From Rhizaria sp. SCN 62-66 (Eukaryota; Rhizaria, unplaced), in contig MEDY01000024.1 of assembly GCA_001724265.1 (NCBI GenBank), positions 1-64,000 of the forward strand: a stretch of 64,000 bases of DNA, in the 5' to 3' direction. The first letter of the stretch is position 1. Each line of letters begins with the position of its first letter. The position numbers and the translations under genes are program-made. Under the pieces are notes generated by a model that was given only the letters and a program-made list of their open reading frames with translations, did no database searches and was not told the DNA's origin. This document shows, one piece after another, positions 1 through 10,287 of this stretch.

Positions 1-343
1 CGATGGAATATTTCGCTCGTAGTGAAATAGAAAAGTGCGCACCAAGGCGCGAAAATCGCGGAAAACACGTTTTTTCATAAACCTCTACATCGGGGGTACG
101 TACATATGTAAATGATTGTATTCTATTCTAGGTCGTGTGAATAACAGTAAGACATGACAAAATAAACATGAACAAACATAACGAATGCGGCGCGTGAGAC
201 AGCATGTTAAGTCACAAATGATGAAATCAAAACGATCAAGGCACATTCCGTAGGGTTGCTTGCTCTCTGCACCGAATTCTAGCGCACGAACGTCATCACA
301 CGCCGCTCATCGTCAATGTTCGAACTGTGTCGCAACTCATTAC
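1..343. other. Intergenic, downstream of the BEACH gene
   Basis: This AT-rich stretch lies 3' of the minus-strand BEACH-WD40 gene, whose stop is at 344-346. I see no coding segment or RNA gene in it. It probably holds that gene's 3' untranslated region. Confidence 0.5.
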
Positions 344-3300
344 TCAGTGCAGGAGCGCGAGCTGCGGTCCGTTGCTACCATCGATCGCGACGGCAGCCAC
401 GGGCATCGCGCCCGCAGCCACGAACCCAGGCGTGAGACGGACGCTGTTCACACGGCCGTGCGCCGAGTAAGACGAGGAAGTCAGGCCGCCCGCGCTTGAA
501 GTCAAGCCGCCAGCCGTGACATCCCAGAGCGTCTGCGCCTCTGATGAGGCAGTCGCTGAGGCCGCGTCTTGGTCGCCTGGCGACATTGCAAACAGGCTAC
601 TGCCCTGACTAGAGCCGGTATGGCCGCCGCCGTATCCGTAGCCATCATCGTCATCATGATCCTGGGTGCCATAGCTATCATCGCCGTCCCCGTGGTTTGC
701 ACCGTCAGCGCTCGCAGTGTGACCGTTGTCATCCAGACTTCCGGAGCGGCAGAACGCGGAGCCCGCCGCGGCGCTGAAGTCGACGAACCCCACGCTGCCG
801 TCGTCGCGCCCCACCAGCACGCCACTCGCACTCGCTCTCGCGCCTCCACGAGCGCCGGCGACTGCGACGGGGGCGAGGGCGGCCACACCGGCACCGGCGT
901 CGCCGCCGCAGGAGACGGCCGCCAGCAGACCGCGCGCCGGACGCCGCTTCCTGCCAGCGCCAGAGCCCGCGCCAGCGCCGGTGGAGACGACGGAACCGAG
1001 GTCCCAGAGACGGACCTCCCCGTTGGCGGCGCCGGTGAGCAGCGCCAGCCCGGCGCCGCCGGTGCTGTTGACGGCGGCGCCGGCGAGCGCGACCGCGGTG
1101 ACGTCGCAGCCGGCGTCGCCGAAGGGGGCGAACTCGCGCACGCAGCCCTGGGCGCGCGTGTCGTACACGCGCACTTCGCCGTTATCGTCGAGCGACACCG
1201 CGACGCGCCCGCACAGGGACAGCGCAGCGGCGGTGACCGCGCCCGGAAGGTCCGACAGAGGGTCGCCAACGGCGCCGGCCGCGGGCAGGCGGGGGCGCGA
1301 TGGCCATGGGGCCTGCATGAGCGAGCACGCGTCCAAGCTGAACGCCGCGGCGGCCGGAACCGACCACAGAGGCAGCGGCCCGCTGCCCGCCGTCGCCAGG
1401 TGGCCGCGGACACCGGTCTGACTGTGACCCGCGTGGCCGCCGTGGGATGACGGCGAGAGCGTGGCCGTGGGCGCGGGAGCCGGCGCCGCGAGGTCCCAGA
1501 GCTTGAGCGCGCCGTCCAGTCCGCCCGTCAGCAGCGACCCGGTGACTGGCGCGAACGACAGCGCGGTGACGGCGGCGTCGTGGGCCGCCTCGACGGTGTG
1601 CGTGACGTTGCCGTAGTCGGTGCAGTAGAGGTACAGCGTGCCATCGGCGCCCGCGACGACGACGTTGCCGCCCTGCGGATCGAGCAGCTCGCACTGCGTC
1701 AGCGCCAGCGTCGACAGGCGCAGCGTGCGGCAGATGCGGCCCGTGGCGGGCGCCCACGCCTTGAGCACGCCGTCTGCCGTGGTGAGGAAGACGAGCGCCG
1801 GGCACGACGGCGATGCCAGCAGCGCCGCCGCCACCGAGTTGCTGCGCGCGTCGGGGTTGCAGTCGTCGCCGCCCGCAATCGCAGAGCTGGGGCTGCCGCT
1901 GACCGTGGGCAGGGTGGGGACGGCGCAGGTGACCGCGGCCGTGGAGTGGAACGGCGCCGCGGGCGTGTAATGCAGCGGCTTGGTCGTGAACCAGTCGTGG
2001 CCCACACTCACTTGCTGCTGCTGCTGCTGCTTTGAGGTCCGCCCAGTGCCGCTGCCGGTACTGTTGTGCGCAAACGAAACGCGAGTGTTGCGACGACTGA
2101 TCGTATCGTCGCGGTAATTCCCACTGCTGTTGTTATTATTGAGAGCGCTGTCGAGGTCTCGCTCACGTTGCTCCTGCTCGCGCTGCTGAGCGTAAGTCTC
2201 ATCCGCAGCCTCCACCTCGGCCTCAGCAAAGCGCGACCGCGACCGCGAGCGCTCGCGCGCGCTGCTGCCGCTGCTGTTGCCGGCGACATACACGGTAGCA
2301 GTGCTCGAGCCGGCGCGCGCGATGGTGCTGCGGCGGCGGCGCTCGAGCGAGGCCGAGGCGGCGGACACCGCGGGCGCGGCCGCGGAGGCGGGGGCGGAGG
2401 CGGGGATGAGGGACGACATGGCGAGTAGCTGGGTCAGGTCGTCGGCGTCAGCGTTGTTGCCGTCGTTGTTGGCCGTGTTGTTGTTGATGTTGCTCAAGAG
2501 GTCGTCGTCGTCATCGTCATTGTCGCTCTCCTGCTGGCCGAAGATATTGCTGCCGTCGCCCACAGCCACGGCGTCGACATCGGGCTCGGCAGCAGGAGCA
2601 GCGGCAGCAGTATCTGGCTCAGGCTCGGATACTGGAACAGTGTCAGCAGCAGCCTCCGCAGCTGCAGCTTCGGCCTCGCACTCTTGCTTTGTCGCAGCAT
2701 CAGCAGAAGCAACAGCTTCAGCTTCAGCAGCAGCAGCAGCAGCATCAGACTTAGGCTCAGCTTCGGTAGCTTCAGCATTAGCGGCGCTAGCTTCAGCAGT
2801 ATTGGGCTCGCCGCTGTTATTTTTGTCATCAGAGTCAGCGCCAGAGTCGGCCTCGGAGTCACTAAGCGTCTCGGGCGCGTCGTCTAAGGGCTTGCCGTCC
2901 TCGAACGCCCACCCGGAGCCACCCGCACTGAGATCGCCGCCGCTCGCCACCGCGCTGCGCAACAGGGCGCGCGCGGCCCGCGCGGCGGCGGCGGCGTCCC
3001 CACGCCGCGGGTGGGGCCAGCGGAAGAGCAGCCGCGGCGTCTGGCCGAACTCGAGCATCTGCGTGACGAGCTGCTCGCGCTCGCGCGCGTCGGCCACAGC
3101 GTCCAAGTCCACCACGCCCTCGTACGTCAGCGGGTAGAAAAGGTTATCCGCGGCGGCCGCGGCGGGCCCGCGCTGCTTGGCGCCGAAGACAAGGTCGATC
3201 CAGTGGTGCAGCCGAGCCGACACGTGGGGCGACTCGAGAGCGGTGCGCATGAGGGACACAAAACGCGGGGCGGAGCCGCGCGCCCATGGCGGCAGCGCAA

Positions 3301-6300
3301 CGTCGTCCAGATCGGAGCCCGAGGCCGTCTCGCCGAGCGGCAGCCCTAGCGCGTTGACCAGGAACGAGCCCGAGGACGAGGTGACTGGCGCCTCGGCCAC
3401 GTCGACGACGGCGCCGGTGCCGCTCAACTCCTCATCAGCAGCGCTGTAAACAGCAGTTGCTTTGCCGTCGTCCGCGGAGTCGCTGCCGCTCAGAGTGGCG
3501 GCGGCGGCAGCAGCATTATCGACAGACGCCGAGAGCGGGTACGCGAGCCCAGTGTCGTAGAACTCCGGCACGAGCTCCTTCAGGTCGCCGGGTGCCGAGG
3601 TGGCTGACCGCCACGCCTTGGCGAGGGAGCCGAACGCGCGGTCGGGGTGGTCGAACTTGCCGTTTTGCAGCCGCAGCATGAGCTCCGGCGCGGACCGCAC
3701 GAGGTAGTGCAGCACGTACCCCGGCGCGCTATAATGCGTGCCGTAGAGAAACGCGCGACCGTAGGGCCGGTCCTCGACGGGGGTCTCGCGCAGGCGCATC
3801 TGGTAGTGCGCCAGCCGCTGCGGCGTCAGCGCGCCCATGGGCTTCGTCAGGTCGCGGTATGTGGCCGGGGAGCTCAAGTCGAGCCGCGGGGAGGCGAAGT
3901 CCGCGATGACCCAGGGGAAGACGGGGTACTGCGAGATGTCTTGGAATGAGCGGCCCGCGCTGAGGTTGAGATACAAGAGGTAGTCGTAGTTGCTGACGAA
4001 GCCGGCCGACCAAGCAAGCAGCACGGACCGCGGCGGTGGCGGCGGCAGCGGCTTGTACAGCGGCTGCGCCGTGATGGTGGCCAGCACGAGATCGCGCAGC
4101 GCCGGCGTGGGCAGGGTGAGGTACAGCGACGTGTGCGACTGCGGTGTGATGAGGCTGTACTTGCGCCAGAACGAGCGCGCCTCAGCCTCCTCCTCCGTCT
4201 CGGCCGCCGCAGCCGCAGCGTCAACGCCGCCGTCTCCACTCGCGGCCTCGGAGCCAGAGATCAGAAGTTGCTGCTGACTCAGCAGCAGCTGCTGCTGTTG
4301 CTCGCAGTCGCCCCCCGCGGCGATCGCACTGCCCGGGCCTGCGCCGGCACCAACAACGTCGCCGCCGCCGCCGGTTGAGAACGAGCGCTGCGCCGATTTT
4401 TTCGGAACCATGATCTCCAGCCCGACGTCGCGCATGCCGAAGCGGCGCGGGTACAAAGCGTCGATGCTCGCGATCTCGAGCTTGAGCAGCGGGTTGGTTG
4501 TCAGCGAGGGGAACGAGTGGAAGTAAAGCCGCTCGGAGCTCAGGAACAGGCGCCCGGGGGTGATCATGAGTGGCGTCACCAAGTGCGCGAGGACCGTGTG
4601 CTGACTCGTCGTCGTGTGGCCGCCGTTGCCGCCGCCCACCGCGCCGCCGCCAACGTCGCTGCTGTCGGCGACACTGGAGGGCGTTGCGCTACTCGTCGTG
4701 AGCGAGAGGTTCGCAACAGCCATCTCAGGACTCGATGCAGTGATCGCGGTGTTGTTGTTGTAACTATTGTTGGGCGCATCATTGTAGCTGATGTGCGCGG
4801 GCAGCTGCGGCGTCTCGCGCAGCGACACGATCCACGTCGTGTCGAACTCGATGCGCCGCTCGTGTTCGGCCGTCACCGCCGCCACCGCGGCGCGCGGCTG
4901 CGGAAATAGCGCCAGCGCAGTGCACCTCAGGAAAGGCAGCGTTGCCGCCGTCGAGACGGGCATGCACGGCGGCGGCGGCGGCGCGGCCGCAGCAGCAGCT
5001 GCTGTAGCCGCAGAGCTGGAGCCCGCGCTGCTAGAGCTAGAGCTGGAGCTGGAGCTGCCGAAGAGCTTGAACTTGAAGAAGCCGCCGCCGCCGCCGCCGC
5101 CGGAGGTGCTGTTGGCGGGGGTGCCCGTCAGCGTGGGCTTGCGCTGCAGCTGCGAGGACGCCTGTGTGCCGAAGCTCGAGCTAAAGTTCGAGGCAGAGAC
5201 AGAGACGCAGTGGCCGAGAGCGGCGGCCGGGCCCTGGCCGATGGGGACGCCGGGGGCGATGATCCGGGCGACGGCGGCGACGACGCTGTAAGGGACGCCG
5301 AGACCGTCGTTCTCGCGGGAGCCTCCGGCGACTGTAAGGGCCCCATTGCCCGCCGCTGCCGCAGAGGCCGCCGCAGAGGCCTCCGAGGCGTCCAGGGGAA
5401 TGGGGACGATCGCCGAGCCGACCGCAGACGCCCCGGAAGTTAGGCCGCCGGCTTGTGCGTTGGCGCTGCCGGTGCGCTGCAAGCGGACCGCCGTGCCAGT
5501 TAGAGGCGTGCTCGTACCGCTATTGGTCCCGGAGCTGGCACTGCCGCCGCCGACGCCCCCGATGAGCTTGCGGGTCAGCCACGACAGGCCGCTGCTACTA
5601 GAGCTGGAGCTAGAGCTGGAGCTGGAGCTTGATGTGGTGCTCACAGCGTCGTCTGCGTCGTTGGCGTTGCTGCTGCTGTTGTTATTGAAGTCGTACTTGC
5701 TGGTGTAGGCTGAGAGCATGCGCGTGCGCTCTGCGACGACGGCGTGCTCGATGAGGAACAGCGCGGCCGTCAGAGGCGCGAGCTGATCGACGTGCGAGTA
5801 CGAGGTCGTGATCAGGAACTCGCACTGCGCAGTCGTACCCCCGCCGCCCACGTTCACCGCGCTAATGTTACTGCTGCTGCTGCTGGCGCTCATGTTGGCG
5901 GCGGTGTTGCTGTAGTTGTACGGGGCTGCGGCGGGGCCGAACGACAGCTGACCGCCGGCGCCGCTGCCGCTGCCGCTGCCGCTGCTGGCGTCGGTGGCGC
6001 CGGACAGCGCGGCCGCCGCGGAGATGGGCGTCGCGCCTGCCGCGCCCACGCTAGCAGCACTGCTGGACACGCTCGAGCTGCTCGGTGCGTTGGTCAGAGG
6101 GCAGGGGCGCGTGACGGTGGTGTAGGGCTGGTTGACGTGGATTAGCGTGTAGCTCGGACACAGGGCGAGGAAGCTACCCATGTCGCTGTCCATGGCCCCA
6201 GCACCCGCGGCGGCGCCCGCGGCTCCAGTGGCGTAGGTGCCCGAGGCCAGGGAGAGCGACGTCGACAGCGACAGCCCGGGCGAGCCGCCGAGGCCAAGGC

Positions 6301-6757
6301 TGTTGCTGCCGGCGCTGCTGAAGCCCGGCGCGGTCGCGGTAGGAGACTGCCAGCCATCGACCGCGTTGCCGCTGCCGCCGCTGCTGCTGCTGGAAGGCGC
6401 GAAGTATGTGAGCTCCGGCATGGCGGCGAACGGGAGGCGGTAGATGGGCTGGCGCGACTCGTCGGGCTCGAAGTAGAGGTTGCGCGAGCAGACGTGGAAG
6501 CGGCCCTTGAGGCGCGTGCGGCCCTGCGCTGCCGCGCGCGACCACGCCCACGGCGCGGGCGCGGGCACGGGCGTCGCGCTCGCCGCGGAGGCGGCCGTAG
6601 TGGCGACCGGGAGGGAGACGGGGCGCAGCGGCGGGTCCGCAGCCGAGGCGGCGGGCAGGGTGAGGAAGCCACCGAAGTCTTTGTAGTAGTACTCGCGCTC
6701 CTCAAGAAAGAGGAGGTTGAAGCGCTTGATGTTGTTCTTCGGGGTTGTGCCCAGCAT
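344..6757 (-). CDS. FAN/NSMAF-like BEACH and WD40 protein
   Basis: A single-exon protein of 2,137 residues resembling FAN (NSMAF), the adaptor linking the TNF receptor to neutral sphingomyelinase; family members act as membrane-trafficking scaffolds. The N-terminus (NIKRFNLLFLEEREYYYKDF, then a VCSRNLYFEPDESRQPI segment) matches the FAN start. A GRAM/PH-like segment lies near residues 720-790 (LFLSSERLYFHSF). The BEACH domain is near residues 900-1250 (SNYDYLLYLNLSAGRSFQDI; YPVFPWVIADF; NGKFDHPDRAF). WD40 repeats fill residues 1590-2137 (LTGGLDGALKLWDL; LTGAANGEVRLWDL). It is more than twice the length of human FAN (about 917) because Ser, Ala, Gly and acidic low-complexity tracts separate the domains. 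The ATG at 6757 is chosen because homology begins at once. Other BEACH proteins such as LYST are less likely because the N-terminus is FAN-specific. Confidence 0.9.
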   Translation of the reverse strand: MLGTTPKNNIKRFNLLFLEEREYYYKDFGGFLTLPAASAADPPLRPVSLPVATTAASAASATPVPAPAPWAWSRAAAQGRTRLKGRFHVCSRNLYFEPDESRQPIYRLPFAAMPELTYFAPSSSSSGGSGNAVDGWQSPTATAPGFSSAGSNSLGLGGSPGLSLSTSLSLASGTYATGAAGAAAGAGAMDSDMGSFLALCPSYTLIHVNQPYTTVTRPCPLTNAPSSSSVSSSAASVGAAGATPISAAAALSGATDASSGSGSGSGAGGQLSFGPAAAPYNYSNTAANMSASSSSSNISAVNVGGGGTTAQCEFLITTSYSHVDQLAPLTAALFLIEHAVVAERTRMLSAYTSKYDFNNNSSSNANDADDAVSTTSSSSSSSSSSSSSSGLSWLTRKLIGGVGGGSASSGTNSGTSTPLTGTAVRLQRTGSANAQAGGLTSGASAVGSAIVPIPLDASEASAAASAAAAGNGALTVAGGSRENDGLGVPYSVVAAVARIIAPGVPIGQGPAAALGHCVSVSASNFSSSFGTQASSQLQRKPTLTGTPANSTSGGGGGGGFFKFKLFGSSSSSSSSSSAGSSSAATAAAAAAAPPPPPCMPVSTAATLPFLRCTALALFPQPRAAVAAVTAEHERRIEFDTTWIVSLRETPQLPAHISYNDAPNNSYNNNTAITASSPEMAVANLSLTTSSATPSSVADSSDVGGGAVGGGNGGHTTTSQHTVLAHLVTPLMITPGRLFLSSERLYFHSFPSLTTNPLLKLEIASIDALYPRRFGMRDVGLEIMVPKKSAQRSFSTGGGGDVVGAGAGPGSAIAAGGDCEQQQQLLLSQQQLLISGSEAASGDGGVDAAAAAAETEEEAEARSFWRKYSLITPQSHTSLYLTLPTPALRDLVLATITAQPLYKPLPPPPPRSVLLAWSAGFVSNYDYLLYLNLSAGRSFQDISQYPVFPWVIADFASPRLDLSSPATYRDLTKPMGALTPQRLAHYQMRLRETPVEDRPYGRAFLYGTHYSAPGYVLHYLVRSAPELMLRLQNGKFDHPDRAFGSLAKAWRSATSAPGDLKELVPEFYDTGLAYPLSASVDNAAAAAATLSGSDSADDGKATAVYSAADEELSGTGAVVDVAEAPVTSSSGSFLVNALGLPLGETASGSDLDDVALPPWARGSAPRFVSLMRTALESPHVSARLHHWIDLVFGAKQRGPAAAAADNLFYPLTYEGVVDLDAVADAREREQLVTQMLEFGQTPRLLFRWPHPRRGDAAAAARAARALLRSAVASGGDLSAGGSGWAFEDGKPLDDAPETLSDSEADSGADSDDKNNSGEPNTAEASAANAEATEAEPKSDAAAAAAEAEAVASADAATKQECEAEAAAAEAAADTVPVSEPEPDTAAAAPAAEPDVDAVAVGDGSNIFGQQESDNDDDDDDLLSNINNNTANNDGNNADADDLTQLLAMSSLIPASAPASAAAPAVSAASASLERRRRSTIARAGSSTATVYVAGNSSGSSARERSRSRSRFAEAEVEAADETYAQQREQEQRERDLDSALNNNNSSGNYRDDTISRRNTRVSFAHNSTGSGTGRTSKQQQQQQVSVGHDWFTTKPLHYTPAAPFHSTAAVTCAVPTLPTVSGSPSSAIAGGDDCNPDARSNSVAAALLASPSCPALVFLTTADGVLKAWAPATGRICRTLRLSTLALTQCELLDPQGGNVVVAGADGTLYLYCTDYGNVTHTVEAAHDAAVTALSFAPVTGSLLTGGLDGALKLWDLAAPAPAPTATLSPSSHGGHAGHSQTGVRGHLATAGSGPLPLWSVPAAAAFSLDACSLMQAPWPSRPRLPAAGAVGDPLSDLPGAVTAAALSLCGRVAVSLDDNGEVRVYDTRAQGCVREFAPFGDAGCDVTAVALAGAAVNSTGGAGLALLTGAANGEVRLWDLGSVVSTGAGAGSGAGRKRRPARGLLAAVSCGGDAGAGVAALAPVAVAGARGGARASASGVLVGRDDGSVGFVDFSAAAGSAFCRSGSLDDNGHTASADGANHGDGDDSYGTQDHDDDDGYGYGGGHTGSSQGSSLFAMSPGDQDAASATASSEAQTLWDVTAGGLTSSAGGLTSSSYSAHGRVNSVRLTPGFVAAGAMPVAAVAIDGSNGPQLALLH
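5034..5057 (-). repeat. Hexanucleotide (AGCTCC)n coding for Ser-Ser
   Basis: Read on the coding strand, the tract alternates AGC with TCC or TCT, so each six-base unit encodes two serines from the two unrelated serine codon families. A second tract of the same design lies at 5601-5629 in the same gene. Confidence 0.8.
5601..5629 (-). repeat. Second Ser-coding AGCTCC/AGCTCT tract
   Basis: This tract has the same alternating AGC/TCN design as the one at 5034-5057, within a run of about 15 serines in the BEACH protein. Confidence 0.8.
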
Positions 6758-7893
6758 CGTGCGCGCGGACGGGGGTCAGGGCTGTGAGCGCCTGAGTGCG
6801 TGCGAGGCCGGAGAAGAGGGGCGGGTCGGAGTGGCTGTCAGCGAAAGGACGGATCGTTGGAGTCGGTTCTGGAGTCTAAGGAAGTTAAAAATGAGGTTCG
6901 GACCAAACAAATATGGTATGATAGAAGAGTTAGTCATTGGATATTCCAGTTTTGTTTCAGATCGTGGGGCCCAACTTTAGATATAGCAGGTGGTAGACGA
7001 GGTCAGCAAGAAAGGCATACGGCTGGCACGCGAACGAGATAAACAAGGCAAGCACTACATTTTTTATATTGGTATAAAGTAAGCACATAAGATTCATAGC
7101 CTTCTGTATGTTGGTCCTCGAACTAATGCTATCGACGGACACGGGGTGCTACTGTATTAGGGTGAAAGAGCCGTCCCTAATCTTAGGCCCAGAGTCGGCG
7201 TTAACTTGACATACTTAAAGGATTACTCCAAATCTCGTCAGCCGAGTATGTGGCGTAGCGTTAACTAGAGTAGACTCTTGAAAACTAATTGTGTATAATA
7301 TATATTGTTTTTGATTGAATATATAGCGTCTGTAAAACAATGTGCATATCTACGCGATAAACAACGCATCTGGAGCAAACGACCCCGTTTTTCATTGTTC
7401 TGACTCACTCGCACCGCTGGGGGTTGCTGCGCCGTCATTCGTTCTCGGAAGAAACAGACGCAACGGCCAGATGTAGAGTCAGATGCACATCCACACACGC
7501 ATGTACACACGAAGACGTGTGTTCTAAATAAGAGCCGCAAACGACACTGCAAGGAACTTGTCGCGCAGCGTTGCAGGGTGCAATGCGAGATCAAACAGTC
7601 GTTCAGACCAGCACTGAGTGAGTAATTCCCAGACTCAAGCGCGGTTGGCTGACTTGCAGAGCGTTTCCGACACGATAATACGCGCAGAAGAAAAAATAAA
7701 CAAGCGCGTCTTAAACAAGCGCGTCTAAAAGCTGTTCGCGGTTGAGTCCACTGTGTGAGACATGCTGGTTGCACGATGTTGCACGTGACCGTGAGAGATT
7801 GCGCGTGGATACTGTGTGCACCGTCGTCACAGAGTCGCTGAGCCACATCAGGGTCGTGGTGCGGTGTAGCGCTGAGGAGGAGCGAAAGCTTAC
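6758..7893. other. Intergenic, BEACH-gene promoter side
   Basis: About 1.1 kb lies between the BEACH gene start and the NDUFA2 stop. No convincing gene is seen. A minus-strand open frame at 7265-7846 has Cys/Arg-rich, non-conserved content and is not called. A 15-base tandem duplication (AAACAAGCGCGTCT) occupies 7698-7726, and a 7-base inverted repeat (ATTAGGG/CCCTAAT) lies at 7156-7162 and 7175-7181. Confidence 0.5.
7698..7726. repeat. Tandem duplication of AAACAAGCGCGTCT
   Basis: Two exact 14-base copies, at 7698-7711 and 7713-7726, are separated by one base. They are intergenic, about 190 bases beyond the NDUFA2 stop. Function is unknown. Confidence 0.85.
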
Positions 7894-8318
7894 TTACGCC
7901 TTGGGGTTGGTGATGTTCTGGAGGGACTTGAGGATGTCGGCCTCAGTCGCCGCAGACAGGGGGGTCACGGTCTCAACGCCGAAGGCTGTAAAGCGGAAAG
8001 ATGAAAACAAACAAAAAGAACGCAGAAACAAAACGGTGAGATAACGAACTAGGATGATACGGAAGCAATCATGCAAGAGAGTGGTGGTTGGCAGGAATCG
8101 GGCGGAATAGGAGCATAAAACGTACGGAAACGGGTGACCATGACGGAGTCCTTGACGGCGGAGGACTCACGAATGAGGATGGGAAGGGCAGGGTTGTCCT
8201 TCTTGATGGCGACGTAGTTGTTCTGGAGGAACTTGGACGCAGCGTCGGTGCCGGGGAGAGCCTTGTTGAGCAGGAAGCGGACCTCCTTCACGCGCTTAGT
8301 AGCAAGGTTGCGCCACAT
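7894..8318 (-). CDS. NDUFA2: NADH dehydrogenase subunit NDUFA2 (B8)
   Basis: This is an accessory subunit of mitochondrial complex I with a thioredoxin-like fold. Exon 1 is 8318-8126 and exon 2 is 7985-7894; the 140-base intron (7986-8125) has donor GTACGT and acceptor TTTACAG and is phase 1. The predicted protein is 94 residues, close to the family's 95-100. The diagnostic segments are FLQNNYVAIKKDNPALPILI followed by RES, and after splicing FGVETVTPLSAATEADILKS. TAG lies directly upstream of the ATG in frame, so the start is 8318. The sequence before it (TTTCTATAG) looks like an acceptor, suggesting a short 5' UTR intron with donor near 8383. The gene is divergent from NDUFA9. Confidence 0.93.
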
Positions 8319-9141
8319 CTATAGAAATTTAAAAGAAGAATTAAGATAATTTGCTTCGTTAGATAGTGTGTTAGGGTACTCACAGAGATATCAACGGACT
8401 TTACAGCGCGCCGGGCGTGCACAAAGATAAGCCAATCTCGCCACAACCTCAACTGATCGCAGAGCAAGTCGAGGAGCCACTTGCAGGGCGCCCAGCACAT
8501 CATGTGAAACAGCGAGAAGGTTGGCATAACATTCAAATAAAGACAAACTAGTGTAAAAGTATCTAGTAAAACGGGATATACTCTGAAGACGATTTAAGGC
8601 CGACATGAGGTCGAAATAGTTTTACGGCTTAACTTCGTTGGGGCGCAGTTCTGCAAAAAGTTAAATCAATTTGCGCCCCGCTCGGTCGGTCGCCGGTTTG
8701 GCTGTCGACCTGTCCCACTCTTGAGGGGGGATTTGTCGCGTAAAGCATTTATAGATTACGACATGGCTATGTCCCTGGCGCAGTCTCTGCGCAAGTGTAC
8801 GTCAAAATATTGCTTGAATTGCTAAACACCCTCGTCCAGTCTCCCCTTGTGTCGTCTTTGTGACCTCACTTGGTCGCCACCACACCAACCTGCACGACGA
8901 CCACAAAGCATCTCCGCTCGCCCTCTAATGAATGCTACTGAAGTCAGCATGCTTTTGCAGCACTACTACAGAACACCATATATCTATTCCGCGCACTTAC
9001 ATCTCTCCACACTTCCTCCGCCTTGATCTACTCCTACCTTAAACTCGTCATCACCGCTCCGAACGCACCACTCTCGTGCTCATCACTTTGCGTTGTGCCT
9101 CGTTCGCTCCCTGCGACATCACCGCGCTCCATCTTAACATC
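8319..9141. promoter_or_regulatory. Shared upstream region of NDUFA2 and NDUFA9
   Basis: About 820 bases separate two divergently transcribed complex I genes. The half next to NDUFA2 probably holds its 5' UTR intron (about 8319-8383). The half next to NDUFA9 is pyrimidine-rich. An inverted repeat GGGGCGCA/TGCGCCCC (8640-8647 and 8672-8679) lies in between and could be a factor site. I see no separate gene. Regulatory function is inferred from position only. Confidence 0.5.
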
Positions 9142-10287
9142 ATGACGTATATCACCATCACAGCGACTCGTGTCGTCGGCGCTCCCTCGCGTCTGATCAA
9201 CACCTTCCTGACCAAGGGTGAGAACGTCGTGGTGCAGAAGGTCACCAACTCGGGCTATGCCGAGACCGTCGGCACCCTCTTCGGCTCCACCTCCACCCTT
9301 GGCCCCTACGTCACCGAGCGCCTCGCGCGCCAGGGTCTCACGCTTGTGCTGCCCTACCGCGACGACTACTCCAAGGTGCGCCACAACAAGATCCTGGGCG
9401 AGGTCGGCCAGGTCGTCCCGCTGCCCACGGACCTTTTCGACAAGGAGTCCGTCGAGAAGTCCGTTGTCAACTCGAACATCGTCGTCAACATGATCGGCGC
9501 GCACCAGACCACGCTGCACTACAACCTGCACGACGCCAACGTCAAGACCGCGCACCGCATCGCCAAGATCGCCAAGGAGAACGGCGTCACCCGCTTCATC
9601 CACGTCTCTGCGATGGGTGCGGCCCCCGACTCCAAGAGCGACGTTCTCCGCTGCAAGTACGAGTCCGAGCTCGCTGTCAAGTCCTTCTTCCCCAACGCCT
9701 CGATCATTCGCCCTGCGCCAATGTACAATCACGACTCGCGCCTGATTTGCGAGATCGGCCGCGCCGCCGTGCAGCGCTTCCACATCACCTACGGCTCCGA
9801 CGCTCTCATCCAGCCCGTGTCGTACGAGGACGTCTCGCTCGCCATCCAGCAGATCGCCATGAACCCTGAGATTGACGGTCAGACGTGGGAGCTCGCGGGC
9901 GACACCAAGATCACCCGCGGCGAGCTCGCCGAGCTGTGCCGCCTCATCACCGACTACAAGTCGGCCAACTTCTTCGAGCTCAAGTCGTGCATCTCGGTCC
10001 CCCTCGCGCACCTCATGGACAAGTTCATGGTGCCCAAGTACTTCCGTCCCCACGGCCTGCGCACGGGCCGCGCTGAGTACGACGCCTGCGACCTCGTCAT
10101 CAACGCTGCCGCGCCCACTGACGGCATCAAGACACTCCAGGACCTCGGCATCACCCCCCGCCCCTTCAAGCTGGGCGTCATCAAGGCCCTCAAGCCCTAC
10201 GTCGCGGCCGACTCCGTCGTGCAGGCCGGTGTCGACGGCGTCGGTGTGTCCAAGTGGCAGCCCCACGGCAAGGAGGCCGTCCACTAA
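9142..10287 (+). CDS. NDUFA9: NADH dehydrogenase subunit NDUFA9 (39 kDa)
   Basis: A single-exon protein of 381 residues from the atypical short-chain dehydrogenase family, an accessory subunit at the matrix arm-membrane junction of complex I that binds NADPH. The short basic N-terminus is consistent with mitochondrial targeting. The Rossmann nucleotide loop appears as LFGSTSTLGPYV. It is followed by LPYRDDYSKVRHNKILGEVG, NIVVNMIG, GVTRFIHVSAM, YESELAVKSFFPNASIIRP and DLGITPRPF near the end, in the order known for NDUFA9. The usual Gly-x-x-Gly-x-x-Gly has Ser at the middle Gly. I chose ATG 9142; the open frame further upstream has no earlier ATG. Confidence 0.95.
   Translation: MTYITITATRVVGAPSRLINTFLTKGENVVVQKVTNSGYAETVGTLFGSTSTLGPYVTERLARQGLTLVLPYRDDYSKVRHNKILGEVGQVVPLPTDLFDKESVEKSVVNSNIVVNMIGAHQTTLHYNLHDANVKTAHRIAKIAKENGVTRFIHVSAMGAAPDSKSDVLRCKYESELAVKSFFPNASIIRPAPMYNHDSRLICEIGRAAVQRFHITYGSDALIQPVSYEDVSLAIQQIAMNPEIDGQTWELAGDTKITRGELAELCRLITDYKSANFFELKSCISVPLAHLMDKFMVPKYFRPHGLRTGRAEYDACDLVINAAAPTDGIKTLQDLGITPRPFKLGVIKALKPYVAADSVVQAGVDGVGVSKWQPHGKEAVH

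Noticed and set aside
7156-7181. TTAGGG-like inverted repeat as a telomere remnant
   Set aside because: There is only one seven-base stem and no tandem TTAGGG array.
7265-7846. 193-codon minus-strand open frame downstream of NDUFA2
   Set aside because: The composition is AT-rich like intergenic DNA, no domain is seen, and it spans a tandem duplication. It is more likely chance.
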